Shown here: positions 9,296 through 18,152 of the stretch, one piece after another | Position numbering within the stretch: position 1 is the first letter of the stretch | Layout: each line of letters begins with the position of its first letter | DNA from: Deltaproteobacteria bacterium | Lineage (GTDB): Bacteria > Desulfobacterota > Desulfarculia > JACQYL01 | NCBI GenBank assembly: GCA_016208165.1 | Contig: JACQYL010000058.1 | Coordinates: 1-64,000, forward strand | Direction of reading: 5' to 3' | Length of the DNA stretch: 64,000 nucleotides | Translations under genes and position numbers: made by a program | The notes under the pieces: model-generated | The model's database searches: none | Seen by the model: only the letters and a program-made list of their open reading frames with translations | What the model was told of the DNA's origin: nothing

Positions 9296-10381
9296 GTGAA
9301 CGTTCTTCTCATCGCCGGCGCGCGCCCCAATTTCATGAAAATTGCGCCCATTTTTCACGAGTCGCTCAAATACGCGTCCGTTGTTTGTCGTATTGTGCAC
9401 ACAGGTCAACACTACGACTACGAGATGTCGCAGGCGTTTTTCGAAGACCTCGATCTTCCCGAGCCGGATTTTTTTCTTGGCGCGGGCTCGGGGACCCACG
9501 CAGAGCAGACATCGAAAATCATGCTGGCCTTTGAGGCGTTGTGCGCTGGCGAGTGTCCCGATCTGGTTATGGTTGTGGGGGACGTCAACTCGACCCTGGC
9601 CTGCAGCATTGTAGCCAAGAAATGTCTGGTGCAAGTGGCGCACGTGGAAGCCGGACTCCGAAGCTTCGACCGCGCCATGCCGGAAGAGATCAACCGAATG
9701 GTGACGGACGCGATCTCGGATCATTTCTTCGTAACCGAACAGAGCGCCGTAGACAACCTCGTTCACGAGGGTAAGGACCGATCCCGGATCCATTTCGTGG
9801 GCAATGTAATGATCGACAATCTGTACTACCAATTGGCTAAGCTTGCAAACCAGGACACCGTCCGATTCGCCTCCCACGGTCTCAAGGAAACGCTTGGGAA
9901 ATATCTTTTCCTCACGCTTCACCGGCCATCCAACGTGGACTCCGAGGAGACCTTCAAAGATATTGCGGCCGCTCTGAACGGGATTGCGGCCGCCACGCCG
10001 ATCGTCTTTCCTGTTCATCCCCGCACTCGAGAGCGTCTGGAGCGCTTCCGCATCCGCTTCTCGGATCGCATTTTCCTTCTGCCGCCTCTGGGTTTCAATG
10101 AATCGCTCTACCTCTGGAAAGACGCCGAAGCGGTGCTCACGGACAGCGGAGGGCTCCAGGAGGAGACCACCGCCTTGGGCATACCCTGCCTGACCTTCCG
10201 GGAAAACACAGAACGGCCGATCACCATCGAACTGGGAACGAACATCCTCGGCGGAACCACGAAAACGAGCATCCTGAATGCCTTCGAGGCTGCTCTGGCC
10301 GGAAGAGGAAAAGCATTCTCCGTGCCCCCCAAATGGGATGGAAAAACCTCGGAGCGGATCTGGAAGATATTGGCGGGTTGA
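9296..10381 (+). CDS. wecB: UDP-N-acetylglucosamine 2-epimerase (non-hydrolysing)
   Basis: The 361-residue enzyme interconverts UDP-GlcNAc and UDP-ManNAc in the cytoplasm and so feeds polysaccharide synthesis. The start is GTG 9296 with GGAG eight bases upstream, giving MNVLLIAGARPNFMKIAPIF, the invariant N-terminal motif of the family. Other signatures are THRGQHYDYEMS-like TGQHYDYEMSQAFF, MVVGDVNSTLACSIVA, AHVEAGLRSFDRAMPEEINR, TLHRPSNVD and DSGGLQEETTALGIPCLTFR with TERP. The length is normal and all the expected catalytic Asp, Glu and His regions are present. It is the first gene of the GC-rich exopolysaccharide locus and is followed by a clear intrinsic terminator. Confidence 0.95.
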   Translation: MNVLLIAGARPNFMKIAPIFHESLKYASVVCRIVHTGQHYDYEMSQAFFEDLDLPEPDFFLGAGSGTHAEQTSKIMLAFEALCAGECPDLVMVVGDVNSTLACSIVAKKCLVQVAHVEAGLRSFDRAMPEEINRMVTDAISDHFFVTEQSAVDNLVHEGKDRSRIHFVGNVMIDNLYYQLAKLANQDTVRFASHGLKETLGKYLFLTLHRPSNVDSEETFKDIAAALNGIAAATPIVFPVHPRTRERLERFRIRFSDRIFLLPPLGFNESLYLWKDAEAVLTDSGGLQEETTALGIPCLTFRENTERPITIELGTNILGGTTKTSILNAFEAALAGRGKAFSVPPKWDGKTSERIWKILAG

Positions 10382-10399
10382 CGACAAGCGGTCAACAAG

Positions 10400-10492
10400 C
10401 CCTCACCCCGGCCCTCTCCCATGCGTCGGCAGGAGCCGCCGTCACAACGGGGGGAGAGGGAGAAAGAGACACCCTCACCCCGGCCCTCTCCC
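10400..10492. repeat. Two copies of a 21-bp REP-like sequence
   Basis: A 21-base sequence beginning CCCTCACCCCGGCCC and ending CTCTCCC occurs at 10400-10420 and again, identically, at 10472-10492, in the same orientation. Each is followed by a G-rich complementary stretch, the usual layout of this common bacterial intergenic palindrome. The many short frames across it are artefacts of the repeat. Confidence 0.8.
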
Positions 10493-10512
10493 AGAGGGAG
10501 AGGGGGTTTTTT
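10484..10512 (+). terminator. Intrinsic terminator after wecB
   Basis: CCCTCTCCC (10484-10492) pairs with GGGAGAGGG (10496-10504) around a three-base loop and is followed, after two G, by six T. It is formed from the second copy of the REP-like repeat. Confidence 0.8.
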
Positions 10513-10647
10513 GAGCCACACCGGGGTTGGGACGAACTATTATCTCCGAAATCGACCATGGGGTTTGGTCCCCTCGCCCCCGGACACGGGGGGAAGGCCC
10601 AGGGTGAGGGAGTATATGAACGGCCCGTTGAAAAAGTCTGGTTGCTA

Positions 10648-10774
10648 CAGGCTGCTGAAAAACGATGACATGCAAGGCGCGCAAATCCCGAGGAATGAGT
10701 CGTACATAGAGTACGTCGCAGTGACGAGGGATGAAGCTTAACGCAGCAGATCGCGGTTTTCAACAGCCTGTTAA
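10648..10774. repeat. Dispersed ~125-bp imperfect palindrome, copy A
   Basis: The copy begins CAGGCTGCTGAAAAACGATG and ends CGGTTTTCAACAGCCTG, so its ends are inverted repeats of about 14 bp. The core ATGCAAGGCGCGCAAATCCC and the segment CGTACATAGAGTACGTCGCAG are shared with copies at 14349-14483 and 38263-38383. It sits between wecB and the exosortase gene. Confidence 0.85.
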
Positions 10775-10868
10775 TGGTCATTGGGTGTTGGCAATGGGTT
10801 CATTTCGTTCTATTCTGCCCGGTGAGCAATCCCCAATCAAACAACACCTTTCATAAGGAGGCTCCCTC

Positions 10869-12431
10869 TTGAAATCCAAAGTTCTCTTCTGGGTCGGGGG
10901 AATTGTGTATGTTCTCCTGTTGGCCGTCCTATACTACCCTTCCCTTGCCTACCTCGTATCCGGATGGGACGGGGATTACAGTTACGCTTATCTGATTCCC
11001 CTGGTGATTCTCTACCTGTTGTGGGAAAAACGAAGACCTCTCAGGGAAAACCCGTCGAAGCCCTCCTGGATCGGTGTGCTGCCTTTTGTTTTCGGCGTTT
11101 TTTTGTTCTGGCTGGGAGAACTGGGTGGAGAATACTTGACGCTATACTTCTCGTTCTGGTTCGTGCTGGTGGGGATTCTGTGGATGCATTTCGGCACGGC
11201 CAAAATCAAGATCATGGCGTTTCCTTTGATATTGATTCCCACCATGTTCCGCCTGCCCGCCTTCCTGCACAATAGGCTTACCGTGGAATTGCAGCTCCTG
11301 GCGTCCAAGATCGGTGTGGCTCTCATTCAACTGGCGGGCCTGTCCGTATACAGAGAAGGAAATGTGATCGATCTGGGATTTACGCAACTCCAAGTGGTGG
11401 AAGCCTGCAGCGGCCTTCGTTATCTATTTCCGCTCATCGTTCTTGGCTTGCTCCTGGCCTATTTCTTCCGCGGGGCGTTCTGGAAACGAGCCATACTGGT
11501 CATCTCCACCGTGCCGCTGGCGATCTTCAGCAACAGTTTGCGGATCGCTCTGACGGGAATCCTGTCCGAACTCTGGAGCCCCGAAGCGGCGGAAGGTTTT
11601 TTCCACGGCTTCTCCGGCTGGTTCATATTCATGTTTTCCCTGGGCGTTCTTTTGATCGAAATGTGGATTTTGAGCAAGATCGCACCCAAGCCGGTTGCGG
11701 GAATAGGCGCCGCGGATAAAGATTCGGATCGCGCCCCATCGGCCGGCACAGGGATATCGGTTTCCCGGACGATTTTGAATGGAGGTTTTTTTTGCGCGGG
11801 AATTGTGGTTTTAGGCGCCACCCTGCTCTTTTCCCGATCCGTGGACTTTCGCGAGCAAACCCCTCCGTTGAAGGACATCCGCCAGTTTCCCGCCACCATC
11901 GGCGAATGGAAAGGAACCCGGCTGACCATTGAACCGGAAGTCCTCGCTGAGCTTGATTTGAGCCAATATGTGTTCACGGAATACCTCAATCCCCAGGGAC
12001 AGTCCGTCAACCTCTATGTAGCGTATTATGAAAGCCAACGAAAAGGGGAATCCATCCACTCGCCCGAAACATGCCTGCCGGGCAGCGGCTGGCTTTTCGA
12101 CGAGGCGGGGAGCGTTACGTTGCGGCCGCCCGGGCCGGACGAACGTCCCCTCACCGTCAATCGGGCATTCATGCAGAAGTTGGATCGCAAACAGCTCAGC
12201 TATTATTGGTTTCCACAGCGAGGACGAAATCTCACCAATGCCTATCAGTTGAAGTGGTATGTGTTCTGGGACGCGCTTACCATGCAGCGCACCGACGGCG
12301 CCCTGGTGAGAATCATCACGCCGGTTTACCCGGTAGAGTCATTGGAAGAGGCGGATAAGCGACTGACCCGGTTTACCTGGCTCGTCGCGCCTCTGCTGGA
12401 GACCTATCTACCCGGGCGAGAACTCGAGTGA
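10869..12431 (+). CDS. xrtD: Exosortase with fused EpsI domain (XrtD type)
   Basis: The 520-residue membrane transpeptidase-like sortase recognises a C-terminal PEP/VPxP-CTERM tag and cleaves it during protein export. The start is TTG 10869 with AAGGAGG about eight bases upstream. Residues 1-270 hold about eight membrane helices and the exosortase triad: Cys180 in VVEACSGLRYL, Arg225 in SNSLRIAL and His246 in AAEGFFHGFSGW. From about residue 325 to the end is an EpsI (DUF3485) domain with FPATIGEWKG, YVAYYESQRKGESIHSPETC and a typical RIITPV end. Fusion of exosortase to EpsI is characteristic of XrtD, whose targets carry a VPLPA-CTERM tag; the tagged protein at 22487 fits. Confidence 0.9.
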   Translation: MKSKVLFWVGGIVYVLLLAVLYYPSLAYLVSGWDGDYSYAYLIPLVILYLLWEKRRPLRENPSKPSWIGVLPFVFGVFLFWLGELGGEYLTLYFSFWFVLVGILWMHFGTAKIKIMAFPLILIPTMFRLPAFLHNRLTVELQLLASKIGVALIQLAGLSVYREGNVIDLGFTQLQVVEACSGLRYLFPLIVLGLLLAYFFRGAFWKRAILVISTVPLAIFSNSLRIALTGILSELWSPEAAEGFFHGFSGWFIFMFSLGVLLIEMWILSKIAPKPVAGIGAADKDSDRAPSAGTGISVSRTILNGGFFCAGIVVLGATLLFSRSVDFREQTPPLKDIRQFPATIGEWKGTRLTIEPEVLAELDLSQYVFTEYLNPQGQSVNLYVAYYESQRKGESIHSPETCLPGSGWLFDEAGSVTLRPPGPDERPLTVNRAFMQKLDRKQLSYYWFPQRGRNLTNAYQLKWYVFWDALTMQRTDGALVRIITPVYPVESLEEADKRLTRFTWLVAPLLETYLPGRELE

Positions 12432-12551
12432 TACTTGATGTCATATACAGCATGCGAGGTTTTGCGATATTTCTCCATAATACCGCAAGCCTACTAAAGT
12501 CTTCGCCTGAAGTCGAGGGATTTTCTCCCATTCCCCGAAGGGGACATTAAT

Positions 12552-14198
12552 ATGTTCGCCCTGTTCGCCCTCATCCTGGCTTTCTATGTAACGGTCATCC
12601 TGGTGCCTTTGACCAACAGGCTGGCGCCCCTGTTCGGCGCGGTGGACCAACCGGACGGAAAGCGAAAAGTCCACCGGATTCCCACACCCAGAACCGGTGG
12701 AATCGCTTTGGCCGGAGGCATACTGGTTCCCGTCTGGCTCTGGGTCCCTTTGACCCTACCGTTCAAAGCGTTTTTCACGGGCGCAGCCATCATTTTCATC
12801 TTGGGGTTGCTGGACGATCTTTTCCAACTCGACTACAAAAAGAAGTTTCTGGGCCAGTTTCTCGGCGTGCTTGCCGTCATGGTCATCGGAAAGTTCTACG
12901 TCTCCGACCTGGGCATGTGGTTCGGCTACGACATTTCCCTGACCCCATGGATCGGGATTCCGCTGACCATCCTGTTCCTGCTGGCCGGCGCCAATGCCAT
13001 CAATCTTGCGGATGGACTCGACGGATTGGCGGGGGGATTGTGCATTTTCATTTTCGGATGCATTGCCCTTCTGGCCTATGGGCAAAACGAGATGGCGATC
13101 GTCACCTGCTGCCTGGTCATCGTGGGTGCGCTCCTGGGTTTTCTTCGCTACAACACCTTTCCCGCAACCGTGTTCATGGGCGATACCGGTTCCCAACTGC
13201 TCGGTTTTTCGGCGGGCGTACTCTCCCTGTACTTGACACAATCCGAGAGTTCCGCCCTTGCGCGCACCTTGCCTCTCCTGATCGTTGGTTTCCCGCTGCT
13301 GGATATGGCGTCCGTGATGGCTGAGCGCCTATTGGAAGGCCATTCCCCCTTTCTGGCGGATAAGCGACACTTTCACCATCGTCTGCTGAAGATGGGCGCC
13401 TCGCACATCGCCTCGGTGGTGTATATCTATATCCTCCAGGGCGGCATGCTGTTTTTGGCGCTGTATCTCAGGTATTATCCGGAAGAGTGGGTCTGCCTCA
13501 CCTATCTGCTCATCGCCATACCGATACTGATGGTCCCCTGGATCAGTATTCGATCCGGATGGAAAATCGGTCGTGTATTGAATTGGGGGGAAGGCTGGGC
13601 GGACGTCCTCGGCCGGAACACGTTCGAGCGTCTGCAACAGGGGTGTCTGGCCGTACTCAGCATCCTTCTGTCCGCCGGCCTTGTCTGGTTGGCGCTTTCC
13701 AGCGTCCCGAGATTTCAGAGCCTATGGGAGCCGCTTTTATTCTGGCTGGTGGCCTTGGCCGCACTTGCAAGTTACTGGATCCGTCGATCCATGTTTCCAA
13801 CTATGGTTCGTTTTTCGCTCTATTTGCTGGGATTTTATCTGTTGTTTTCCACTCAGGGGGAACGTCTCGCTTTTCTGTCCGTCTCGATTAGTGTCTACAA
13901 CTATGTTTTTTGGGGGAGCATCGCGTTCATTCTGGCCGTATATCTGGTCATCAGCCGTTTCAGAGATCTCGGTGTCAGCACCCTGGACTACTTGTTGTTA
14001 CTCCTGGTAGCACTTATACCTTTCCTTCCCATGGAACAGATCCGGGAATTTCATTTGGGCACCATCGCCGGAGGTATGATAGTGCTGCTTTGGACCACGG
14101 AAGTCATTCTAAGGAACGGCAGAAAATACTGGAATCTGGTTACGCTTTCTGCGTTGATCAGTTTTATTATCGTAGGCATCAAAGGAATTTCCGGATAG
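12552..14198 (+). CDS. WecA-like undecaprenyl-phosphate glycosyl-1-phosphate transferase with long C-terminal extension
   Basis: The 548-residue polytopic enzyme should start lipid-linked glycan synthesis by moving a HexNAc-1-phosphate from UDP-HexNAc to undecaprenyl phosphate. Residues 1-310 match the MraY/WecA family: NAINLADGLDGLAGG (metal-binding Asp pair), FLRYNTFPATVFMGDTGSQLLGF and the HFHHRLL histidine motif. The remaining ~240 residues form about six further hydrophobic segments (LALSSVPRFQ onward) absent from E. coli WecA, so the protein is longer than the family norm of about 350 residues. ATG 12552 follows GAAGGGG by eight bases. Confidence 0.9.
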   Translation: MFALFALILAFYVTVILVPLTNRLAPLFGAVDQPDGKRKVHRIPTPRTGGIALAGGILVPVWLWVPLTLPFKAFFTGAAIIFILGLLDDLFQLDYKKKFLGQFLGVLAVMVIGKFYVSDLGMWFGYDISLTPWIGIPLTILFLLAGANAINLADGLDGLAGGLCIFIFGCIALLAYGQNEMAIVTCCLVIVGALLGFLRYNTFPATVFMGDTGSQLLGFSAGVLSLYLTQSESSALARTLPLLIVGFPLLDMASVMAERLLEGHSPFLADKRHFHHRLLKMGASHIASVVYIYILQGGMLFLALYLRYYPEEWVCLTYLLIAIPILMVPWISIRSGWKIGRVLNWGEGWADVLGRNTFERLQQGCLAVLSILLSAGLVWLALSSVPRFQSLWEPLLFWLVALAALASYWIRRSMFPTMVRFSLYLLGFYLLFSTQGERLAFLSVSISVYNYVFWGSIAFILAVYLVISRFRDLGVSTLDYLLLLLVALIPFLPMEQIREFHLGTIAGGMIVLLWTTEVILRNGRKYWNLVTLSALISFIIVGIKGISG

Positions 14199-14348
14199 GG
14201 TTCTGTAATTTTCGTCGAACTTACAAGATGCACTAGTAGCGATATGGGCTGAGTGCACTCCAAGTCTTTTAAATTGACATTTCGTCTGCGTTTTGGTTTC
14301 CTAGGCATCGAGGTTACTTAACAGCCCATCGAAAAAGCCGGGTTGTTA

Positions 14349-14483
14349 CAAGCCGTTGAGAAACGATGAGATGCAAGGCGCGCAAATCCCGAGAAATGAG
14401 GCGTACATAGAGTACGTCGCAGTGAGGAGGGGTGAAGCGTCACGCCGTTGGCGTGACCGCAGATCGCGTTTTCCAACAGCCTG
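14349..14483. repeat. Dispersed ~125-bp imperfect palindrome, copy B
   Basis: The copy begins CAAGCCGTTGAGAAACGATG and ends CGTTTTCCAACAGCCTG. It carries the shared core ATGCAAGGCGCGCAAATCCC and CGTACATAGAGTACGTCGCAG, plus a short extra palindrome (TCACGCC/GGCGTGA, about 14439-14456) missing from the other copies. It lies just upstream of the polysaccharide-export gene, whose ribosome binding site follows directly. Confidence 0.85.
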
Positions 14484-14512
14484 TTAACCATGATCGAGAA
14501 GGGGGAAACAGT

Positions 14513-15085
14513 ATGAAGATCCTATGGAGCGCGGCATTCGTGACGGCGATGGTGGTTCTGTTGGCCTCGGGACCGGCCTGGTGCCAGAAGGAGGAGTCAT
14601 CCAAGGACTACCTGATTCATCCCATGGACGTGCTCGAGATATCGATTTACGGTGAGGAGGACCTGGTGAGAAAACTCGTCGTTCGTCCGGACGGCAAGAT
14701 CTCCTTCCCATTGATCGGGGACATACAGGTGGCGGGCCGTTCGACCAAGCAAACGAAGGAAGTCATCGATGAAAAGGTCAGCGCCTTCATCCCTCAGGCC
14801 AGCTCCACCGTTATCGTTCAGGAACTCGGCAGTCTCATCTTTTTTGTCCTCGGCCAGGTGGCGAAACCCGGAGTGTTCAACGTATCTTCTCCCTTGACGG
14901 TGGTGCAGGCCTTGTCCCTGGCCGGTGGCTTGACCACGTTTGCGGACCCCGACAATATCCTCATCATACGCGGCCATAGCCAGGACACTCGTAAGATCCC
15001 CTTTGACTACAGCGACGTCCGCAACGGGAAAAGCCTGGAACAGAACATCCTGTTGGAGAGAGGGGACGTTGTTCTGGTGCCATGA
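14513..15085 (+). CDS. Polysaccharide export protein (Wza/EpsD-like, Poly_export plus SLBB)
   Basis: This 190-residue periplasmic or outer-membrane protein forms part of the polysaccharide export channel. A signal peptide occupies about residues 1-24 (MKILWSAAFVTAMVVLLASG). The Poly_export domain begins DYLIHPMDVLEISIYGEEDL and continues VVRPDGKISFPLIGDIQVAG; an SLBB segment follows with VLGQVAKPGVFNVSSPLTVVQALSLAGG, ending ERGDVVLVP, the normal family end. No good lipobox is seen, unlike Wza. ATG 14513 has GAAGGGGGA upstream; a longer frame from 14432 would be translated out of the repeat and is rejected. It is short, so the outer-membrane pore may be the neighbouring beta-barrel. Confidence 0.9.
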   Translation: MKILWSAAFVTAMVVLLASGPAWCQKEESSKDYLIHPMDVLEISIYGEEDLVRKLVVRPDGKISFPLIGDIQVAGRSTKQTKEVIDEKVSAFIPQASSTVIVQELGSLIFFVLGQVAKPGVFNVSSPLTVVQALSLAGGLTTFADPDNILIIRGHSQDTRKIPFDYSDVRNGKSLEQNILLERGDVVLVP

Positions 15086-15110
15086 CCTCTATTGAAGCGG
15101 AGGTGAATCA

Positions 15111-16343
15111 GTGAAGGCGAAAACGTTGGAGAGCGTGATGTATCGTCGTTCCATTCATTGGACCGTGTGCTTCGTCGTGGCCATGGTATTTTCTTCGACC
15201 TTTTCCATGGCCGCGGATTGGTATGTAACCCCTCGTTTCGAGCTCGATGAGCGTTACGATAGCAACATTCTGGTCACCAAGGACGACAAGAAGGACGATT
15301 TCATTACATATGTCCGACCCAAAGTGGAAGCCGGCTATCGTACCGAACGGTTTCAGTCCGCTTTCAATACATACGCCGAATATCAGAAATTCATCAAAGA
15401 AGACGAACTGGACACCATCCACCACGATCACAGGCTGTCGCTGGGTTATGCGCTCCTCCAGACATTAAACCTCCGGGCCAGCGGTTTTTTCAGAGTAGAC
15501 ACCACGCTGGATACGGAATTGTTGGAGGAAGGGCGCCTGGCCCGCCGGGAGGACCGGCAACGATTCGGCGGCACGGCCGGTTTGGACTATGTGTTTTCCC
15601 CGGTGTTTTTGTGCGCCTTCGACGTGGGCCGCGACTATACACGATACCCGGATGATCCCGTGGATACGGCCGACTACTGGAGCGACTCCGTGACCCTGGT
15701 TCCCCAGTACATACTCAACCCCAAGACCAGCTTTTTTGTCAGTCTCGGATACTACAAGACCAAATACGACAACCTGGAATCCGATTTCTTTGTTCTGGTG
15801 GATCGACGAATCGAGACGTTCAATATCATGCCCTACGTCACGTATCGATTCACGGAGGACTTCAACGCCAAGGTGGGAGCGGGATACCGATACACCCAAA
15901 CGGAAGGCAAGTCGGTCTCCAAGATCCCGTTTTTTCCGGATGAGAATCAGGATGGCGATTCCTCCGGTTTCATAGCCAACCTGGTGTTCCACAAAGACTG
16001 GCAGCAGTCGTTCATGGAGCTGGATCTGAGTCGGGACCAGTACTCTTCCCTCGAAGGCGACAGCCTCGAAAGAGACCGCGCCAGCCTTCGGGGCAGTTAC
16101 ACCTGGTCCGAGCGATTTCGGACCCACGCGAGTCTGGACTATGTCCGCGCCACCAGCGATGAAGGCGGGGACGACAGCAGCTACATCTATGTCACGCCGT
16201 CCATGGATTTCCGCTGGACTCGGGAAGTCACGCTGAGAGGGTTCTTCAACTACACGTACTACGACGAAACGGACAGCACCGACCGTTACGAAGCCGGTCT
16301 GAAACTGATCGTTGCGTGGGAGCGCCTGTTCAGCGGACATTGA
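15111..16343 (+). CDS. Outer-membrane beta-barrel protein of the exopolysaccharide locus
   Basis: The 410-residue protein starts at GTG 15111 with GGAGG seven bases upstream. It has a signal peptide (to about residue 33, FSMAADWYVTP) and then alternating aromatic/polar strands typical of a barrel: WYVTPRFELDERYDSNILVT, FQSAFNTYAEYQKF, FFVSLGYYKTKYDN and a terminal barrel strand RYEAGLKLIVAW. The DERYDSNI-type opening is shared by barrel proteins in PEP-CTERM/exosortase loci (BBP2_2-like). It probably forms the outer-membrane exit for the polymer together with the export protein 25 bases upstream. No enzymatic motif is visible. Confidence 0.78.
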   Translation: MKAKTLESVMYRRSIHWTVCFVVAMVFSSTFSMAADWYVTPRFELDERYDSNILVTKDDKKDDFITYVRPKVEAGYRTERFQSAFNTYAEYQKFIKEDELDTIHHDHRLSLGYALLQTLNLRASGFFRVDTTLDTELLEEGRLARREDRQRFGGTAGLDYVFSPVFLCAFDVGRDYTRYPDDPVDTADYWSDSVTLVPQYILNPKTSFFVSLGYYKTKYDNLESDFFVLVDRRIETFNIMPYVTYRFTEDFNAKVGAGYRYTQTEGKSVSKIPFFPDENQDGDSSGFIANLVFHKDWQQSFMELDLSRDQYSSLEGDSLERDRASLRGSYTWSERFRTHASLDYVRATSDEGGDDSSYIYVTPSMDFRWTREVTLRGFFNYTYYDETDSTDRYEAGLKLIVAWERLFSGH

Positions 16344-16373
16344 TCCAAATCCACAACCATACCGGAAAACGAA

Positions 16374-18140
16374 ATGGAGAATGTTAAAGGATTCAGCGAT
16401 TACGTTGCCGTATTTCGAAGAAGGATCCACTGGATCGTCTGGCCCGCCGTGTTGTTGATTCTGGTCGGATCGGCCGTGGCCACGCTCTTGCCCAATATTT
16501 ACAAATCCGAAGCCGTGATTCTCATCGAAGGTCAGCAGATCACCGAAGCTCTGGTGCCCACAACGGTGACAACTTATGCGGACCAGCGGATTCAGGCCAT
16601 TGCTCAGCAGGTGATGAGTCGTTCGAAAATATTGGAGCTGGTCAGAAAGTTCGACCTCTATGCCAGCGAACGGGAAAAGATGCCAACGGACACGCTGGTG
16701 GACAAGGTGAAGGAATCGATCACCATTACCCCCATCAGCGCGGAGATTAAAACCGTCCGCTCCAATGCTCCTTCCGACCTGACCATCGCCTTCAGTCTGG
16801 CTTTTGAAGGTGAAAATCCTCAGACCGTCCAGCGAGTGACCAGCGAGTTGGCGTCTTTTTTCTTGTCCAGCAATATCGAAGCCAGAAAGGACAGCGCCAA
16901 AGGCACGGCCGAGTTCCTAGAGAAACAGGTGGAAGTGACCAAGGTTGAAACGCAAAAGTTGGAGGAGGATATCTCGCGGTTCAAACAGCAGCATCTGGAA
17001 GAGCTCCCCGAATTCATGACGCTGAACATCCAGAACCTCGAAAGCATCAACAACGGCATCAATAACGTAACGCGAGAAATCGTCTCCCTGGAAGAACAAA
17101 CGGTGAATCTGAAAAACCAACTGGCTTCCTTGGATCCCTTCCTGGGATCCTCCACTTCCCGCGTGCTTACGGATAACGAGCAGTTACAGCAACTGGAACT
17201 CAAGCGGGCACAACTGAGATCCAAATACAGCGACAAGCATCCCGCTCTCCAGGCCCTGGAGAACGAAATCGAAATATTGAAATCCACCACCGGGCAGCAC
17301 CAGGATTTGACCCAAAAGAAGGCGCGGCTGCAGCAACTGGAGCATGATTTGGCCCAATTGAAGGCCAAATACAGCGGCAAGCATCCTGCCGTCTTGAAAT
17401 CATCGGCGGAACTGGAAGCGCTTCAGCAAGAAGTTGCAGCGGCTGAACAACCTTCGTCCACACAAACAGCCAACTCTGAGCCGACACTGAATGAAGCCAC
17501 CAATCCCGCGTACGTCTCCCTGAAATCGGAAGTCGAAAAAGCTCAAGTTCGATTGAAATTCTTACGAAAAGAAAAAGAGAGACTTATTGAAGAACGGGAT
17601 CAAACACAAAAGAAGCTGAGGACCATGCCGGGCGTGGAAAAACAATACCGGGAACTGACGACGGATTACGAAACCGTGAGGACACGTTTGTCCCAGCTGG
17701 AACAGAAATACCAGGTGGCCAAGATCGCGGAGGGAATGGAAGAAGGACAGCTCGCGGAAAAGTTTACCATGATCGAGCCGCCGTATCTTCCGGAGGAACC
17801 CTACAAACCGAATCGGCCCGCCATTCTTTTGATCAGTCTGGTGCTTGGCTCAGGCTTTGGGATAGGCATGGGCTCCATCAAGGAGTTCAGCGATCATGCC
17901 ATCCGGACGCCCGAGGAAGTGGAGCGGATTACCGGAACGACGGTCCTCACCATCATACCCAATATCCTCTCCCCGGGCGACAAAAGAAGGAGACGTTTGA
18001 AGGCCGTTTCAGCTGTGATCCTCATCGTGGGCGTTCCCGTACTCGGTTTGGCGGCGATCCATTTCTTGTACATGGATCTGTATGTTTTTTACTACAAGGT
18101 GCTTCGATTCCTTTCCGAGCGCTATTTTCTCTCTTTTTAG
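16374..18140 (+). CDS. Wzz/EpsF-type chain-length determinant with long periplasmic coiled coil
   Basis: This 588-residue polysaccharide co-polymerase is anchored by a TM helix at about residues 21-42 and another near 483-505. The Wzz domain opens with NVKGFSDYVAVFRRRIHWIV and has YADQRIQAIAQQVMSRSKIL, a signature of the exosortase-associated subgroup. The long middle is coiled coil. It contains a near-duplicated segment: LRSKYSDKHPALQALENEIE at about 282-301 and LKAKYSGKHPAVLKSSAELE at about 334-353. The proline-rich PYLPEEPYKPNRPAIL precedes the second TM helix, as in Wzz. It has no kinase domain of its own; the kinase is the next gene. A third hydrophobic segment ends the protein. Confidence 0.9.
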   Translation: MENVKGFSDYVAVFRRRIHWIVWPAVLLILVGSAVATLLPNIYKSEAVILIEGQQITEALVPTTVTTYADQRIQAIAQQVMSRSKILELVRKFDLYASEREKMPTDTLVDKVKESITITPISAEIKTVRSNAPSDLTIAFSLAFEGENPQTVQRVTSELASFFLSSNIEARKDSAKGTAEFLEKQVEVTKVETQKLEEDISRFKQQHLEELPEFMTLNIQNLESINNGINNVTREIVSLEEQTVNLKNQLASLDPFLGSSTSRVLTDNEQLQQLELKRAQLRSKYSDKHPALQALENEIEILKSTTGQHQDLTQKKARLQQLEHDLAQLKAKYSGKHPAVLKSSAELEALQQEVAAAEQPSSTQTANSEPTLNEATNPAYVSLKSEVEKAQVRLKFLRKEKERLIEERDQTQKKLRTMPGVEKQYRELTTDYETVRTRLSQLEQKYQVAKIAEGMEEGQLAEKFTMIEPPYLPEEPYKPNRPAILLISLVLGSGFGIGMGSIKEFSDHAIRTPEEVERITGTTVLTIIPNILSPGDKRRRRLKAVSAVILIVGVPVLGLAAIHFLYMDLYVFYYKVLRFLSERYFLSF

Positions 18141-18152
18141 CGGGGCAACCAC

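Noticed and set aside
9176-10387. 403-codon frame on the minus strand
   Set aside because: It is the antisense shadow of wecB, which has full family motifs; the translation is low in recognisable structure.
10278-10781. Several overlapping frames of 70-140 codons on both strands
   Set aside because: They are translations of the REP-like and 125-bp repeats, in an intergenic region with a terminator.
14274-14302. Possible promoter beginning TTGACA before the export gene
   Set aside because: No acceptable -10 element lies 16-18 bases downstream.
15465-16430. 321-codon frame on the minus strand
   Set aside because: It is antisense to the beta-barrel gene, whose signal peptide and strand pattern are clear.
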